64,000 bases of DNA from Sinomicrobium weinanense. Its GTDB lineage: Bacteria; Bacteroidota; Bacteroidia; Flavobacteriales; Flavobacteriaceae. How positions within the stretch are numbered: position 1 is the first letter of the stretch; each line of letters opens with the position of its first letter. The translations under genes and the position numbers were made by a program. Shown piece after piece: positions 7,525 to 15,302 of this stretch. Where the stretch lies: positions 558,001 through 622,000 of the forward strand of contig NZ_JAHKRR010000002.1 of assembly GCF_018863395.1 (NCBI RefSeq). The letters run 5' to 3'. The notes beneath the pieces are model-generated. The model was not told where the DNA came from. It ran no database searches and worked only from the letters and a program-made list of their open reading frames with translations.

Positions 7525-10446
7525 TTATTTTTTATCTTCGATCGCGTCGTAAATAACACGAAGCACCTCGGTCCTTGTTCCCTTGGTGATCAGTTTCCGG
7601 TTACTTGCCGTCGGATAGGTCCGGTTAGACAAAAATACGTATACTATTTCATTTTCCGGGTCTGCCCAGGCATATGTACCGGTAAAACCGGAATGGCAAA
7701 AACAACTGGAGGGAACCTTTTCATACATTTCTTTTCCGAGGCTTTCCGGGCGGGGTTTGTCAAAGCCCAGACCGCGCCTTACCTTCCGGTCGCAGTAGTA
7801 ACAGGTATTAAACTTATCTAATGTTCCTTCTTTAAAGTAGCGTTTTCCTCCGTAATACCCTTTTTGCATGTACATCTGCATGATCTTGGCAATATCGCCG
7901 GCATTTGAGAACAGGCCCGCATGCCCGGAGACCCCTCCTTTCATTGCCGCCCCCATATCGTGTACATAACCGTGAATGACCTGGTGCCTGAAATAGTCAT
8001 CAGCTTCCGAAGGCACTATCTTTTCCTTACTCACCCCTCTATCCAGGGGATTGAACATGGTCCTGTCCGCACCGAGGGAGGCATAAAAATACTTTTCGTC
8101 AAGAGAGTCCAGGGAACTGCCGTAAGAGCTCTCAATAAATTTTTGCAGCATATAGTAACCGAGGTCACTGTACCTGTATCCTTTTCTGGACAACAGATCG
8201 CTCTTCTTTATTTCTCCGAAAATGGAATCCCTGTAATCTTCGCGCATATACAGGTGTTCCGCCACTTTTACGGTAAAATTCCCCTGCGGGCTTTTCCGAT
8301 AATACTTTTCCAGGGGTTTGCGGGTGTCCTTATCTACCGTATGACGATAAAAAGGTATCCACGGCTTTATTCTCCCGTAGTGAAGCAAAACGTCTTTAAT
8401 GCTTATTTTTTCCTTGTTGGTACCTTTGAGCCCCGGTAGAATGTCTCCGAGGCCGGAATTCATGGTGATCTTTTCTTCATCGTTCATTTTCATGATCATG
8501 GGGAGTGTAGCCAGTATTTTGGTCAGGGATGCCACATCGTAGATATCGTCATTGTTCACTTCCCGGTTGCCAGTGTAGGTATGTCTTCCGAAGCTCTTGT
8601 TGTAGATCACTTTCCCTTTCCTGGCCACGAGTATTTGCGCGCCGGGCATAACGAGGGTCTTTATGGCTTCTTTTGCGATGGAATCTATTTTTTTGAGGGT
8701 TCCGGAGTTCATGCCCACACTTTCGGGAATGCCGTATTGCAGCCTCCCGAGGGGTTTCGTTTCTATCCCGGTATTGACCGGGAGTTCTTTATTGGCCGTC
8801 ACAGGGAGCGCTCCCCTGGCCCCGATAGCCCCGAATATAACCTCGGCTGCCTTTCGTTGTGCTACCTGGGTGTTCTGGTATCCTACAACGATACTTTCTA
8901 TGTTTTCGAGCGTACTTAATTTAAGAAGGTTATAGGGTTTAACAAAAGTGGTCAGTACCACCTTCTTCTCTTTTGCGATCTCATAAAGCCAGGTCAGTTC
9001 TTTAACCGTAAAATCGTGAGGTTTCCAGGCAGAACCATTAGACCTGTGATGACCTATGATCACGGTGTTATAAGAGGCCAGTCCTTTGAGAAGCTCATCC
9101 AGCTTATTTCCTTTTACTTCATCCACCCGGGCATAGTGGTTCAGGGCCTTCAGAAATTCATCACCCTTGTCGTCCCCAAAGTGTACATAGGCTATCTTTT
9201 TCTCTTCCAGTCGGGTAAGCGGCACCAGGCTGTCCTGGTTCCTGGCCACGGTAATGGCATTGGCATATATTTCTTCTTCCAACAGGCTGTCCCTTTGCGT
9301 ATTCAGGTCCCGGTACAGGTTTTCGGTCTTTATGGGCGTGTACTTCGCCAGCCCCACCTTGAACTTGGCTTTTAGGATCTTTTTTACGGAATATTCGAGC
9401 CTTTCCTCGGCTATTTGTCCTTTTTCATAGGCTTCTGTAAGTTTTTGACTGGCTTTGGGCACATCGATAGACATAACCAGCATATCGTTACCGGCCTGGA
9501 AGGCGGCGAGGTCTATATCGCCCGGGGCGGTAAAATTGGATGCCCCTTTCATATTCAGGGCATCGGTGAATATCAAGCCTTTAAAGCCCAGTTCTTCTTT
9601 AAGCAGCCCGGTAATGATACTTCTGGAAATCGAGGAGGGATATCCGTCCCGGCTTTCCAGGGCGGGCACATTGAGGTGGCCTACCATAACGCTTTCGAGA
9701 TTTTCGGAAATCAGGCGGTTATAGGGATATAGCTCCACATGGTTCAACCTGCTCCGGCTAAAGGAGATGGTGGGCAGGGTTTTGTGCGAATCGGTCTGTG
9801 TGTCTCCGTGCCCCGGAAAGTGTTTACCACTGGCCAGCACACGGGCATTACGCATACCCCGGGCAAAAGCAGCTCCTTTTTCGGCTACATTGTGCTTGTC
9901 CTCACCGAAAGACCGGTTGCCGATAATGGGGTTTTCGGGATTGGTATTGATATCGATATCCGGCGCAAAATTAATATGCACTCCCAGGCGGCGGGCATGT
10001 CTTCCTATCTGGTAGCCTACCTGCTCTATGAGTTTGTTGTTCTTTACGGCCCCCAGGGTCATGTTCCACGGGTAGGCGAAAGTGGAGTCGAGCCGCATGG
10101 CCAGCCCCCATTCGGCATCCATTCCAACGAGTAGCGGCACCTTGGACATCGCCTGGTATTTATTGGTAAGTACGGCCTGTTGATGGGGATTGCCCTTGAA
10201 GAAGATCACCCCTCCTACATGATATTCCCGGATGAGTTCTTCGGCGCGTTTTATTTTTTGTTCGCCCTGTTCGGGGAAGACATCGATCATAAAGAGCTGT
10301 CCGATCTTTTCTTTCAGGCTCATTTGCCCATAAATACTGTCCACCCATTTTTGCTGTAAATATTCGTTTCCGCTCAGTAGCGGATCGGTTTGCTGGGCCA
10401 TGCCCCACACCGGAACCGCAAGCAGCAGTGCCAAAATCTTCTTCAT
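7525..10446 (-). CDS. GH3 beta-N-acetylhexosaminidase fused to a class C beta-lactamase-like domain
   Basis: A 973-residue secreted two-enzyme fusion with signal peptide MKKILALLLAVPVWGMAQ. Residues about 30-370 are a NagZ-type glycoside hydrolase 3 domain with KHFPGHGDTQTDSH (208-221, carrying the NagZ His/Asp dyad) and the nucleophile Asp295 in FTDALNMKG. Residues about 370-570 resemble the GH3 C-terminal alpha/beta sandwich. Residues about 575-973 are a serine hydrolase/beta-lactamase domain with S640-L-T-K643, Y759-S-D in place of Y-x-N, and a late GHAG. It probably removes GlcNAc from muropeptides and acts on the peptide or an ester with the second domain. Fusions of this type are known in Bacteroidota. 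It precedes bshA on the same strand. Confidence 0.9.
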   Translation of the reverse strand: MKKILALLLAVPVWGMAQQTDPLLSGNEYLQQKWVDSIYGQMSLKEKIGQLFMIDVFPEQGEQKIKRAEELIREYHVGGVIFFKGNPHQQAVLTNKYQAMSKVPLLVGMDAEWGLAMRLDSTFAYPWNMTLGAVKNNKLIEQVGYQIGRHARRLGVHINFAPDIDINTNPENPIIGNRSFGEDKHNVAEKGAAFARGMRNARVLASGKHFPGHGDTQTDSHKTLPTISFSRSRLNHVELYPYNRLISENLESVMVGHLNVPALESRDGYPSSISRSIITGLLKEELGFKGLIFTDALNMKGASNFTAPGDIDLAAFQAGNDMLVMSIDVPKASQKLTEAYEKGQIAEERLEYSVKKILKAKFKVGLAKYTPIKTENLYRDLNTQRDSLLEEEIYANAITVARNQDSLVPLTRLEEKKIAYVHFGDDKGDEFLKALNHYARVDEVKGNKLDELLKGLASYNTVIIGHHRSNGSAWKPHDFTVKELTWLYEIAKEKKVVLTTFVKPYNLLKLSTLENIESIVVGYQNTQVAQRKAAEVIFGAIGARGALPVTANKELPVNTGIETKPLGRLQYGIPESVGMNSGTLKKIDSIAKEAIKTLVMPGAQILVARKGKVIYNKSFGRHTYTGNREVNNDDIYDVASLTKILATLPMIMKMNDEEKITMNSGLGDILPGLKGTNKEKISIKDVLLHYGRIKPWIPFYRHTVDKDTRKPLEKYYRKSPQGNFTVKVAEHLYMREDYRDSIFGEIKKSDLLSRKGYRYSDLGYYMLQKFIESSYGSSLDSLDEKYFYASLGADRTMFNPLDRGVSKEKIVPSEADDYFRHQVIHGYVHDMGAAMKGGVSGHAGLFSNAGDIAKIMQMYMQKGYYGGKRYFKEGTLDKFNTCYYCDRKVRRGLGFDKPRPESLGKEMYEKVPSSCFCHSGFTGTYAWADPENEIVYVFLSNRTYPTASNRKLITKGTRTEVLRVIYDAIEDKK

Positions 10447-10560
10447 AGAGTTCCTTACTTTTCAGAAAAACAGAGGCAAGATACGGTTATCCGGGGAAAT
10501 TAAAAAGTCTAAGTTGCTGACAATATTATTAACAAGCGGGGATTGGTGTGTTCATGCACG

Positions 10561-10665
10561 GTTGCAGGTTGTAGGTTGTAGGTTGTAGGTTGTAGATTGT
10601 AGGTTGTAGGTTGTAGGTTGTAGGTTGTAGGTTGTAGGTTGTAGGTTGTAGGTTGTAGGTTGTAG
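10561..10665. repeat. heptamer tandem array GTTGTAG x15
   Basis: Fifteen uninterrupted 7-bp units: one GTTGCAG, thirteen GTTGTAG and one ATTGTAG. It lies in the 292-bp gap between the start of the GH3 fusion and the stop of the next minus-strand gene, 3' of that stop. The minus strand happens to be open and would encode TYNLQPT repeats, but this is an artefact of the array. It is the most regular member of the class and could change copy number by slippage. Confidence 0.95.
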
Positions 10666-10738
10666 GTAAAAATAGCAATGGGATTTTACAGGGGGCATGT
10701 ATTATGTAAGGGCGCAAAGTATTGCACCCCCTGTGGGA

Positions 10739-11227
10739 TTATGATTTTATAAATCGGGAATGCCAGCTTTCGGCGGCGGGGACTTCCCAGTGTTCTTCGT
10801 ATTCCTGTTTGTTGGCCACGAGGTTATTGAAGACGATGGTCTTTCCGGAAACAGCCTTGTTTTTGGCCATTTCCCTGAATTCGGTCAGGGTTTTATAGGC
10901 TACGAATTCCCCTTGTTTATAGGACACGTTCATCTTGTCCAGCAGGTCTACTTCATAATTCTTTTCCAATTGCTGGATAAAGTGTACAGAGGCATCTATG
11001 GAGCATCCGGATGCTGCATTGGCTTCCTGGTTAAGGCCTATAATGATAAAACGTTTGTAGCGTATTTCAAAGCCGGCCTGAAGGGCTGCTCCGTGAACTG
11101 TCCACTCCTTTAAAAATGCTTCTGTTCTGGCCTTTATCTCCTCCAGCTCTTCTTCGGTAAAACTCCTGTTGGCCTGATATATCCATATTCTAGATGTATC
11201 AGGGAGCTCTTTGAACGGAATATACAT
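10739..11227 (-). CDS. conserved Bacteroidota protein of unknown function, 162 aa
   Basis: A 162-residue soluble protein without signal peptide or membrane segment. I recognise the family as one widely labelled ABC transporter ATPase in flavobacterial genomes, but there is no Walker A, Walker B or signature motif here, so that name looks wrong. The sequence is mixed alpha/beta with a conserved-looking core, NQEANAASGCSIDASVHFI (Cys in an S-G-C-S-I-D context), and a C-terminal stretch HWEVPAAESWHSRF. It sits in the same strand block as the CCG-type Fe-S protein, 92 bp downstream of it. The function is unknown. Confidence 0.75.
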   Translation of the reverse strand: MYIPFKELPDTSRIWIYQANRSFTEEELEEIKARTEAFLKEWTVHGAALQAGFEIRYKRFIIIGLNQEANAASGCSIDASVHFIQQLEKNYEVDLLDKMNVSYKQGEFVAYKTLTEFREMAKNKAVSGKTIVFNNLVANKQEYEEHWEVPAAESWHSRFIKS

Positions 11228-11238
11228 GGTTAATTTTT

Positions 11239-11308
11239 GATTTACAATTTACGACTTAAGGACTTAGAACAACAGAAAAGGTCCTATGTCTTAGGTCCTA
11301 TCGTTATA
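11239..11308. repeat. inverted heptad array (GACTTAA / GTCCTAT words)
   Basis: Ten consecutive heptads can be laid out in one register: GATTTAC, AATTTAC, GACTTAA, GGACTTA, two spacer heptads, then GTCCTAT, GTCTTAG, GTCCTAT. The second half is roughly complementary to the first, so the transcript could form a hairpin. It lies 3' of the CCG Fe-S gene stop (minus strand). Confidence 0.6.
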
Positions 11309-11319
11309 AGTCTCTCCCT

Positions 11320-12099
11320 TTATAATTCTTCTGCATTGGCTATAAGCTCTGCCACATCCATAACGGCTATTTCAGCCTCTTTTTCTTTGTTTTTCACACC
11401 ATCTGTCATCATGGTATTGCAAAAGGGGCATCCGGCAGCTACAATATCAGGGCGGGTTTCCAGGGCCTGTTCGGTCCTTTCGATGTTGACGTCCTTATTC
11501 CCTTTTTCGGGTTCCTTGAACATCTGGGCACCTCCGGCCCCGCAGCAAAGTCCGGCTTTTTTGCATTTGCGCATTTCCACCAGTTCCACATCGAGTTTCC
11601 GGATAAGTTCCCGCGGGGCTTCGTAAACCCCGTTAGCCCTTCCGAGATAGCAGGGATCGTGATAGGTAACGCGCTTCCCCTTGAACTTGCCGCCTTCTAT
11701 GGCGAGCCTGCCTTCTTCGAGCAGGGATTTCAGGAACTGGGTATGGTGCATTACCTTATAATCTCCTCCCAGGGAAGGATATTCGTTTTTCAGGGTATTA
11801 AAACAATGGGGGCATGCGGTAACGATCTTTTTTACCTCATAGCCGTTGAGTACCTCTATATTGGTCACCGCCTGCATCTGAAAGAGAAATTCATTCCCGG
11901 CCCTTTTGGCAGGGTCTCCGGTGCAACTCTCCTCCGTTCCCAGTACAGCAAATTCCACGTTGGCCTTGTTGAGCAACTTTACGAATGCTTTGGTGATCTT
12001 TTTGGCCCTGTCGTCAAAGCTCCCGGCACAGCCTACCCAGAACAATACTTCGGGTTGCCTGCCTTCGGCCATCATTTCGGCCATGGTAGGTACTTTCAT
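11320..12099 (-). CDS. CCG-domain (Fe-S)-binding protein, HdrB/LutA/GlpC-like
   Basis: A 259-residue soluble protein with two CCG-type modules. The cysteines seen are C24 (WVGC), C59, C96/C99 (ACPHC), C150 (HDPC), C185-C186 (CCGAGG) and C224/C227 (GCPFC). Such domains bind a non-cubane or 4Fe-4S cluster in heterodisulfide reductase B, lactate-utilisation LutA and GlpC-type proteins. With the membrane Fe-S protein at 12802-14109, which carries the HdrC-like part, it probably forms a two-subunit electron-transfer module at the inner membrane. The HAD gene lies between the two. No catalytic partner (dehydrogenase or disulfide reductase) is nearby, so the donor and acceptor are unknown. Confidence 0.85.
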   Translation of the reverse strand: MKVPTMAEMMAEGRQPEVLFWVGCAGSFDDRAKKITKAFVKLLNKANVEFAVLGTEESCTGDPAKRAGNEFLFQMQAVTNIEVLNGYEVKKIVTACPHCFNTLKNEYPSLGGDYKVMHHTQFLKSLLEEGRLAIEGGKFKGKRVTYHDPCYLGRANGVYEAPRELIRKLDVELVEMRKCKKAGLCCGAGGAQMFKEPEKGNKDVNIERTEQALETRPDIVAAGCPFCNTMMTDGVKNKEKEAEIAVMDVAELIANAEEL

Positions 12100-12104
12100 A
12101 AAAA

Positions 12105-12222
12105 TTACGATTTATGACTCAGGACTTACGATTTATGACTTACGACGTATGGCCCCTGATTTCTACCTGCAACAGGCAAAGTTAGCCCTATGTCTTATGT
12201 CCTGTAATCGTAAATCCCGATA
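12105..12222. repeat. heptad array (TTACGAT TTATGAC words) with partial inverted copy
   Basis: From 12105 the heptads read TTACGAT, TTATGAC, TCAGGAC, TTACGAT, TTATGAC, TTACGAC, GTATGGC. The 15-base direct repeat TTACGATTTATGACT recurs exactly 21 bases apart. From 12188 the words CTATGTC, TTATGTC, CTGTAAT, CGTAAAT are roughly complementary. The whole lies 3' of the HAD gene stop (minus strand). Confidence 0.75.
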
Positions 12223-12224
12223 GT

Positions 12225-12671
12225 TTAGTCGTGTTTTCCGTCGTCGAACACCTCGATGGTGACTTCCTTTTCTATAAGATCGGTAAACTTGCCATTGTAT
12301 CTTGTGGCTCTTACCAGGTGATTGTCTACCCAGTGATAGTTACCTCCCCTGGGTTTTCCCATCAGGAGTCCATGGTATTTAAAGCCGTGCCTGTCCAGCC
12401 ATTCTTCGGTCACCTCTCTGTGATCTTCCGTACGGGAGGTGAAAAAAGTAATGATATGCCCTTCTTCGTACCATTTGTTCAGTGTAGCCAGGGCATCGGG
12501 AAAAGGCTTGCATGTGGCCATCCGTTCCGGTTCTTCATTAGGGACGTCCTCTGTTACGGTACCGTCAATATCTATCAGGTAGTTCTTAATCCCTTCCGGC
12601 AATACAGGGCTTATGTGTTCTCCGGCCTCTACTTTGTCGTGTAACAGCTTTTCTACTTCTTCCTTTTTCAT
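12225..12671 (-). CDS. HAD-superfamily hydrolase-like protein
   Basis: A 148-residue protein with HAD motif I as D34-I-D36-G-T, motif II FFTSRT (Thr78/Ser79) and a Lys-containing stretch MGKPRGGNYHW before a WVDN acid. It is a minimal, capless HAD fold, so a small phosphatase or polynucleotide-end phosphatase is plausible. Related flavobacterial proteins are sometimes called phosphoheptose isomerase; no SIS-domain features are visible, so I reject that name. It lies between the two Fe-S genes on the same strand, with repeat-filled gaps either side, so strict cotranscription is uncertain. Confidence 0.75.
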   Translation of the reverse strand: MKKEEVEKLLHDKVEAGEHISPVLPEGIKNYLIDIDGTVTEDVPNEEPERMATCKPFPDALATLNKWYEEGHIITFFTSRTEDHREVTEEWLDRHGFKYHGLLMGKPRGGNYHWVDNHLVRATRYNGKFTDLIEKEVTIEVFDDGKHD

Positions 12672-12737
12672 AGCTTCTGTGTCCTTTCACGGACATCATT
12701 TTGGATTGGTTATACTTGATTTTTGTTGTTTTTTGTC

Positions 12738-12800
12738 GGAGGACCGATGACCGGTGACAGATGTTTACTTCAGTCATCGGTCATCAGTCACCTGTCCCTG
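12738..12800. repeat. inverted heptad array forming a hairpin
   Basis: Nine heptads in one register: GGAGGAC, CGATGAC, CGGTGAC, AGATGTT, TACTTCA, GTCATCG, GTCATCA, GTCACCT, GTCCCTG. ACCGATGAC (12743-12751) pairs perfectly with GTCATCGGT (12773-12781). It abuts the stop of the membrane Fe-S gene on the minus strand and could act as a 3' hairpin. Confidence 0.7.
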
Positions 12801-12801
12801 T

Positions 12802-14109
12802 TTATCCTTCGTTCTTCCAGTTCAACCTGTCCATCTGGTTATACGGCCACGGGGCGCCGTTGTTTTCAATATTGGTCATCATGTTATTCAACTCGGCAGG
12901 GGCTGCGGACTGTTCCATGACCAGGTAACGCCTCATGTCCAGTATAATAGACAGGGGATCAATACTCACCGGGCAGGCTTCCACACAGGCATTACACGAA
13001 GTGCAGGCCCAGAGTTCTTCCCGGGTGATATAATTGTCTAACAATGACTTGTTATCCTCTGCAAAAGTACCATTATTATCTATATTTTTCCCAACTTCTT
13101 CCAGGCGATCCCTGGTATCCATCATAATTTTTCTCGGGGATAGTTTTTTCCCGGTCTGGTTTGCCGGGCATTCACTGGTACAACGCCCACATTCGGTACA
13201 GGTATAGGCATTGAGCAGCTGCACCCAGTTCAGGTCGGTAACATCGGATGCACCGAATTTTTCGGGCGGGGCATCGTCCTCACCCTCCGGCGGAGCAGCG
13301 AACGGGTCGGCATTGGGGTCCATCATCAGTTTTACTTCATTGGTCACAGCTTCCAGATTATTGAACTGCCCTTTAGGGTTGAGGCTGGCAAAATAGGTGT
13401 TCGGAAATGCCAGCAGTATATGCAGGTGTTTGGAATAGTAGAGGTAATTGAGAAAGACCAGTATCCCGACTATGTGCAACCACCATGCACTCCGTTCGAC
13501 AACATGCACTGTCGATGCCGGCAGTCCGTCAAACCACGGTGCGATGAACCGGCTTATTACATTTCCCGCCTGCATCTGCTGAAACGGGGCATCGGTGGCG
13601 TTCATAACGAGGAACAGGACCATCAGCACCATTTCGAAATAAAGGATCAGGTTTCCGTCGTTCCTTGGCCATCCTTTCATCTCGGGGTTCCAGAAGCGTT
13701 GGAGCCGGATGATATTTCTTCGTATCCAGAATACGGTCACGGCCACCAGCACCAGTATGGCGAGGATCTCAAACCCACCGATAAGCACGGTGTAGAAACC
13801 GCCCAGAAAGGAAAATATGCGGTGTGTACCTAAAAGTCCGTCTATAATGATCTCCAGGACCTCGATATTGATAATGAGAAACCCGAGGTATACAATAATA
13901 TGCATAATACCCGCTACGGGGCGCACTACCATTTTTTGCTGTCCCAATGCAATACGGGCCATGTTCTTAAAGCGCTGTGACCTGTTGTCTGACCTGTCTG
14001 TTGATTTCCCAAGCCGGATATTGCGGGCCAGTTTCCGGACATTCCTTGCAAAGAAACCTATTCCTGCAATGAGGACAACGGCAAAAATTATATTTGGTAT
14101 GATAGCCAT
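12802..14109 (-). CDS. membrane Fe-S oxidoreductase subunit (HdrC/DsrK/LutB-like)
   Basis: A 435-residue protein with N-terminal membrane helices (about 5-20, 66-90, 105-128, 153-170, 208-225), arranged like a NarI/DsrM-type cytochrome b subunit. Candidate haem-ligand histidines are H70, H212, H228 and H230. A soluble part follows with two 4Fe-4S sites: C304-x2-C307-x2-C310-x3-C314 and C369-x2-C372-x2-C375-x3-C379. It probably passes electrons between the quinone pool and the CCG protein at 11320-12099. An acidic linker (PPEGEDDAPPE, about 273-283) separates the two halves. Neighbouring amidase, MCE and LptD genes are a syntenic rather than functional link, as far as I can tell. Confidence 0.85.
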   Translation of the reverse strand: MAIIPNIIFAVVLIAGIGFFARNVRKLARNIRLGKSTDRSDNRSQRFKNMARIALGQQKMVVRPVAGIMHIIVYLGFLIINIEVLEIIIDGLLGTHRIFSFLGGFYTVLIGGFEILAILVLVAVTVFWIRRNIIRLQRFWNPEMKGWPRNDGNLILYFEMVLMVLFLVMNATDAPFQQMQAGNVISRFIAPWFDGLPASTVHVVERSAWWLHIVGILVFLNYLYYSKHLHILLAFPNTYFASLNPKGQFNNLEAVTNEVKLMMDPNADPFAAPPEGEDDAPPEKFGASDVTDLNWVQLLNAYTCTECGRCTSECPANQTGKKLSPRKIMMDTRDRLEEVGKNIDNNGTFAEDNKSLLDNYITREELWACTSCNACVEACPVSIDPLSIILDMRRYLVMEQSAAPAELNNMMTNIENNGAPWPYNQMDRLNWKNEG

Positions 14110-14218
14110 GTTATCTCTTCTAGATTATAATCTCTAAACTATTCCTTCAATTATGAGTATGTTCTTTTGTGCCTGTTGACACCCCCCGGTGGTCTCCGGA
14201 CTTTCAATCCAAAGTGGT

Positions 14219-15172
14219 TTATTTCTCTTTCTCTTCCCCGGGGGCCTCATATTGTTTAGCCCTTTTGCCGAACAGGGAAAAATGCACATATCTTTTGGGA
14301 TTGAGCTTCATGTCCTGCAGCAACTCCTCCAGTTGAAGGGATGCCCCGGTGAGGTTATCGTACAATTCCTCGTCCTTGAGCAGCTTGCCGATAGAGCCTT
14401 CTCCCTGGTCTATTTTTGCAATGACATTGTTAAAACCGTTTATCGTTTGCTGCAATTCGGCCATGGTCTGTTCCAGGTCAGCCTCTGCCAGGGCGCCGGA
14501 AACGTCTTTAAGATTACCTGTAAGCCCTTCTATATTTTCGATAGAACTGTCGAGTTTTTCCTTGTTGTCCCGCAGCAGGGCGTTCAGGGTTACGGAGCTG
14601 CTCTTAAAATTGGTTGTGATGTCTTTGAGATTGGCTATACTGGCTTTAAGGTCTGTTCTGGACTGTTCGTCGAGTATGCTGTTTACTCCGGAAAGTACGG
14701 AATCGGCATGCTGGATCATACTTCCCAGCTGAGCCTGCAAAGGGGTGAGTTTTTGCGTTACCAGTTCCGTGAGTCCGGGCTTTATGGAAGACGGCAGGGT
14801 ATCTCCCGAAACCGATCTTTCGCTCCCGTCAAAGACCGGAACGATCTGAATGGCCTTTCCGCCAATGATCCCGGTGTCGTAGAGCTCTGCCTTACTGCTC
14901 CTGGAGAACCCGAAATCGTTTTCCACGGAAAATGTTACCAGCAGCTTGCCTTTTTCATCCAGAAACCGGATGCCCAATATCTTCCCCACCGGGAAACCGT
15001 TAATGGTTACCGAAGTCCCTGTGGTCAATCCTCCGACGTGGTTGTACACTGCGTAATAGGTCCTGTAGGATTTAAAAAGAGGGTTGGATTTCAAATAGCT
15101 AAAACCCAGTATAAATAACAGTATACCGCCTAAAACTATGATAGCTGTCTTAAATTCTCTTGATATCTTCAA
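14219..15172 (-). CDS. MCE/MlaD-family lipid-transport protein
   Basis: A 317-residue protein with an N-terminal signal anchor (about 8-25, TAIIVLGGILLFILGFSYL). A single MCE domain follows (about 35-115), with the G-x-x-V-x-x-x-G-x-x-V-G-K pattern in GTSVTINGFPVGKILGI. The rest is a long alpha-helical or coiled-coil region rich in heptad leucines (about 150-290). MCE proteins shuttle phospholipids between inner and outer membranes, usually with an MlaE permease and MlaF ATPase. Neither is next to this gene, which is therefore an orphan locally. It lies about 130 bp downstream of the amidase. Confidence 0.85.
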   Translation of the reverse strand: MKISREFKTAIIVLGGILLFILGFSYLKSNPLFKSYRTYYAVYNHVGGLTTGTSVTINGFPVGKILGIRFLDEKGKLLVTFSVENDFGFSRSSKAELYDTGIIGGKAIQIVPVFDGSERSVSGDTLPSSIKPGLTELVTQKLTPLQAQLGSMIQHADSVLSGVNSILDEQSRTDLKASIANLKDITTNFKSSSVTLNALLRDNKEKLDSSIENIEGLTGNLKDVSGALAEADLEQTMAELQQTINGFNNVIAKIDQGEGSIGKLLKDEELYDNLTGASLQLEELLQDMKLNPKRYVHFSLFGKRAKQYEAPGEEKEK

Positions 15173-15229
15173 ATGTTCCTGCTTTTTGGGTTGTGAACAA
15201 ATTTAGAAATAATTTTCTTAAGACGCTTT

Positions 15230-15271
15230 TTAGATTTGAGATATTAGATGTTAGATTTGAGATTCAGATAT
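15230..15271. repeat. heptad array (TTAGATT TGAGATA words)
   Basis: Six heptads in register: TTAGATT, TGAGATA, TTAGATG, TTAGATT, TGAGATT, CAGATAT. It lies 3' of the amidase stop and 5' of the MCE gene on the minus strand. Confidence 0.7.
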
Positions 15272-15302
15272 TGAAGGTTACATATAGGAATATTGTAAGT
15301 CG

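Noticed and set aside
10561-10665. CRISPR-like array
   Set aside because: There are no spacers; it is a plain 7-bp tandem repeat and no cas gene is present.
10529-10717. Minus-strand frame encoding TYNLQPT repeats
   Set aside because: The repeats are simply three times the 7-bp unit; no family, no start context, and the array is clearly non-coding.
10739-11227. ABC transporter ATPase
   Set aside because: No Walker A, Walker B or LSGGQ-type motif exists in the 162 residues.
12225-12671. Phosphoheptose isomerase
   Set aside because: It has the D-x-D-G-T motif of HAD enzymes and no SIS fold features.
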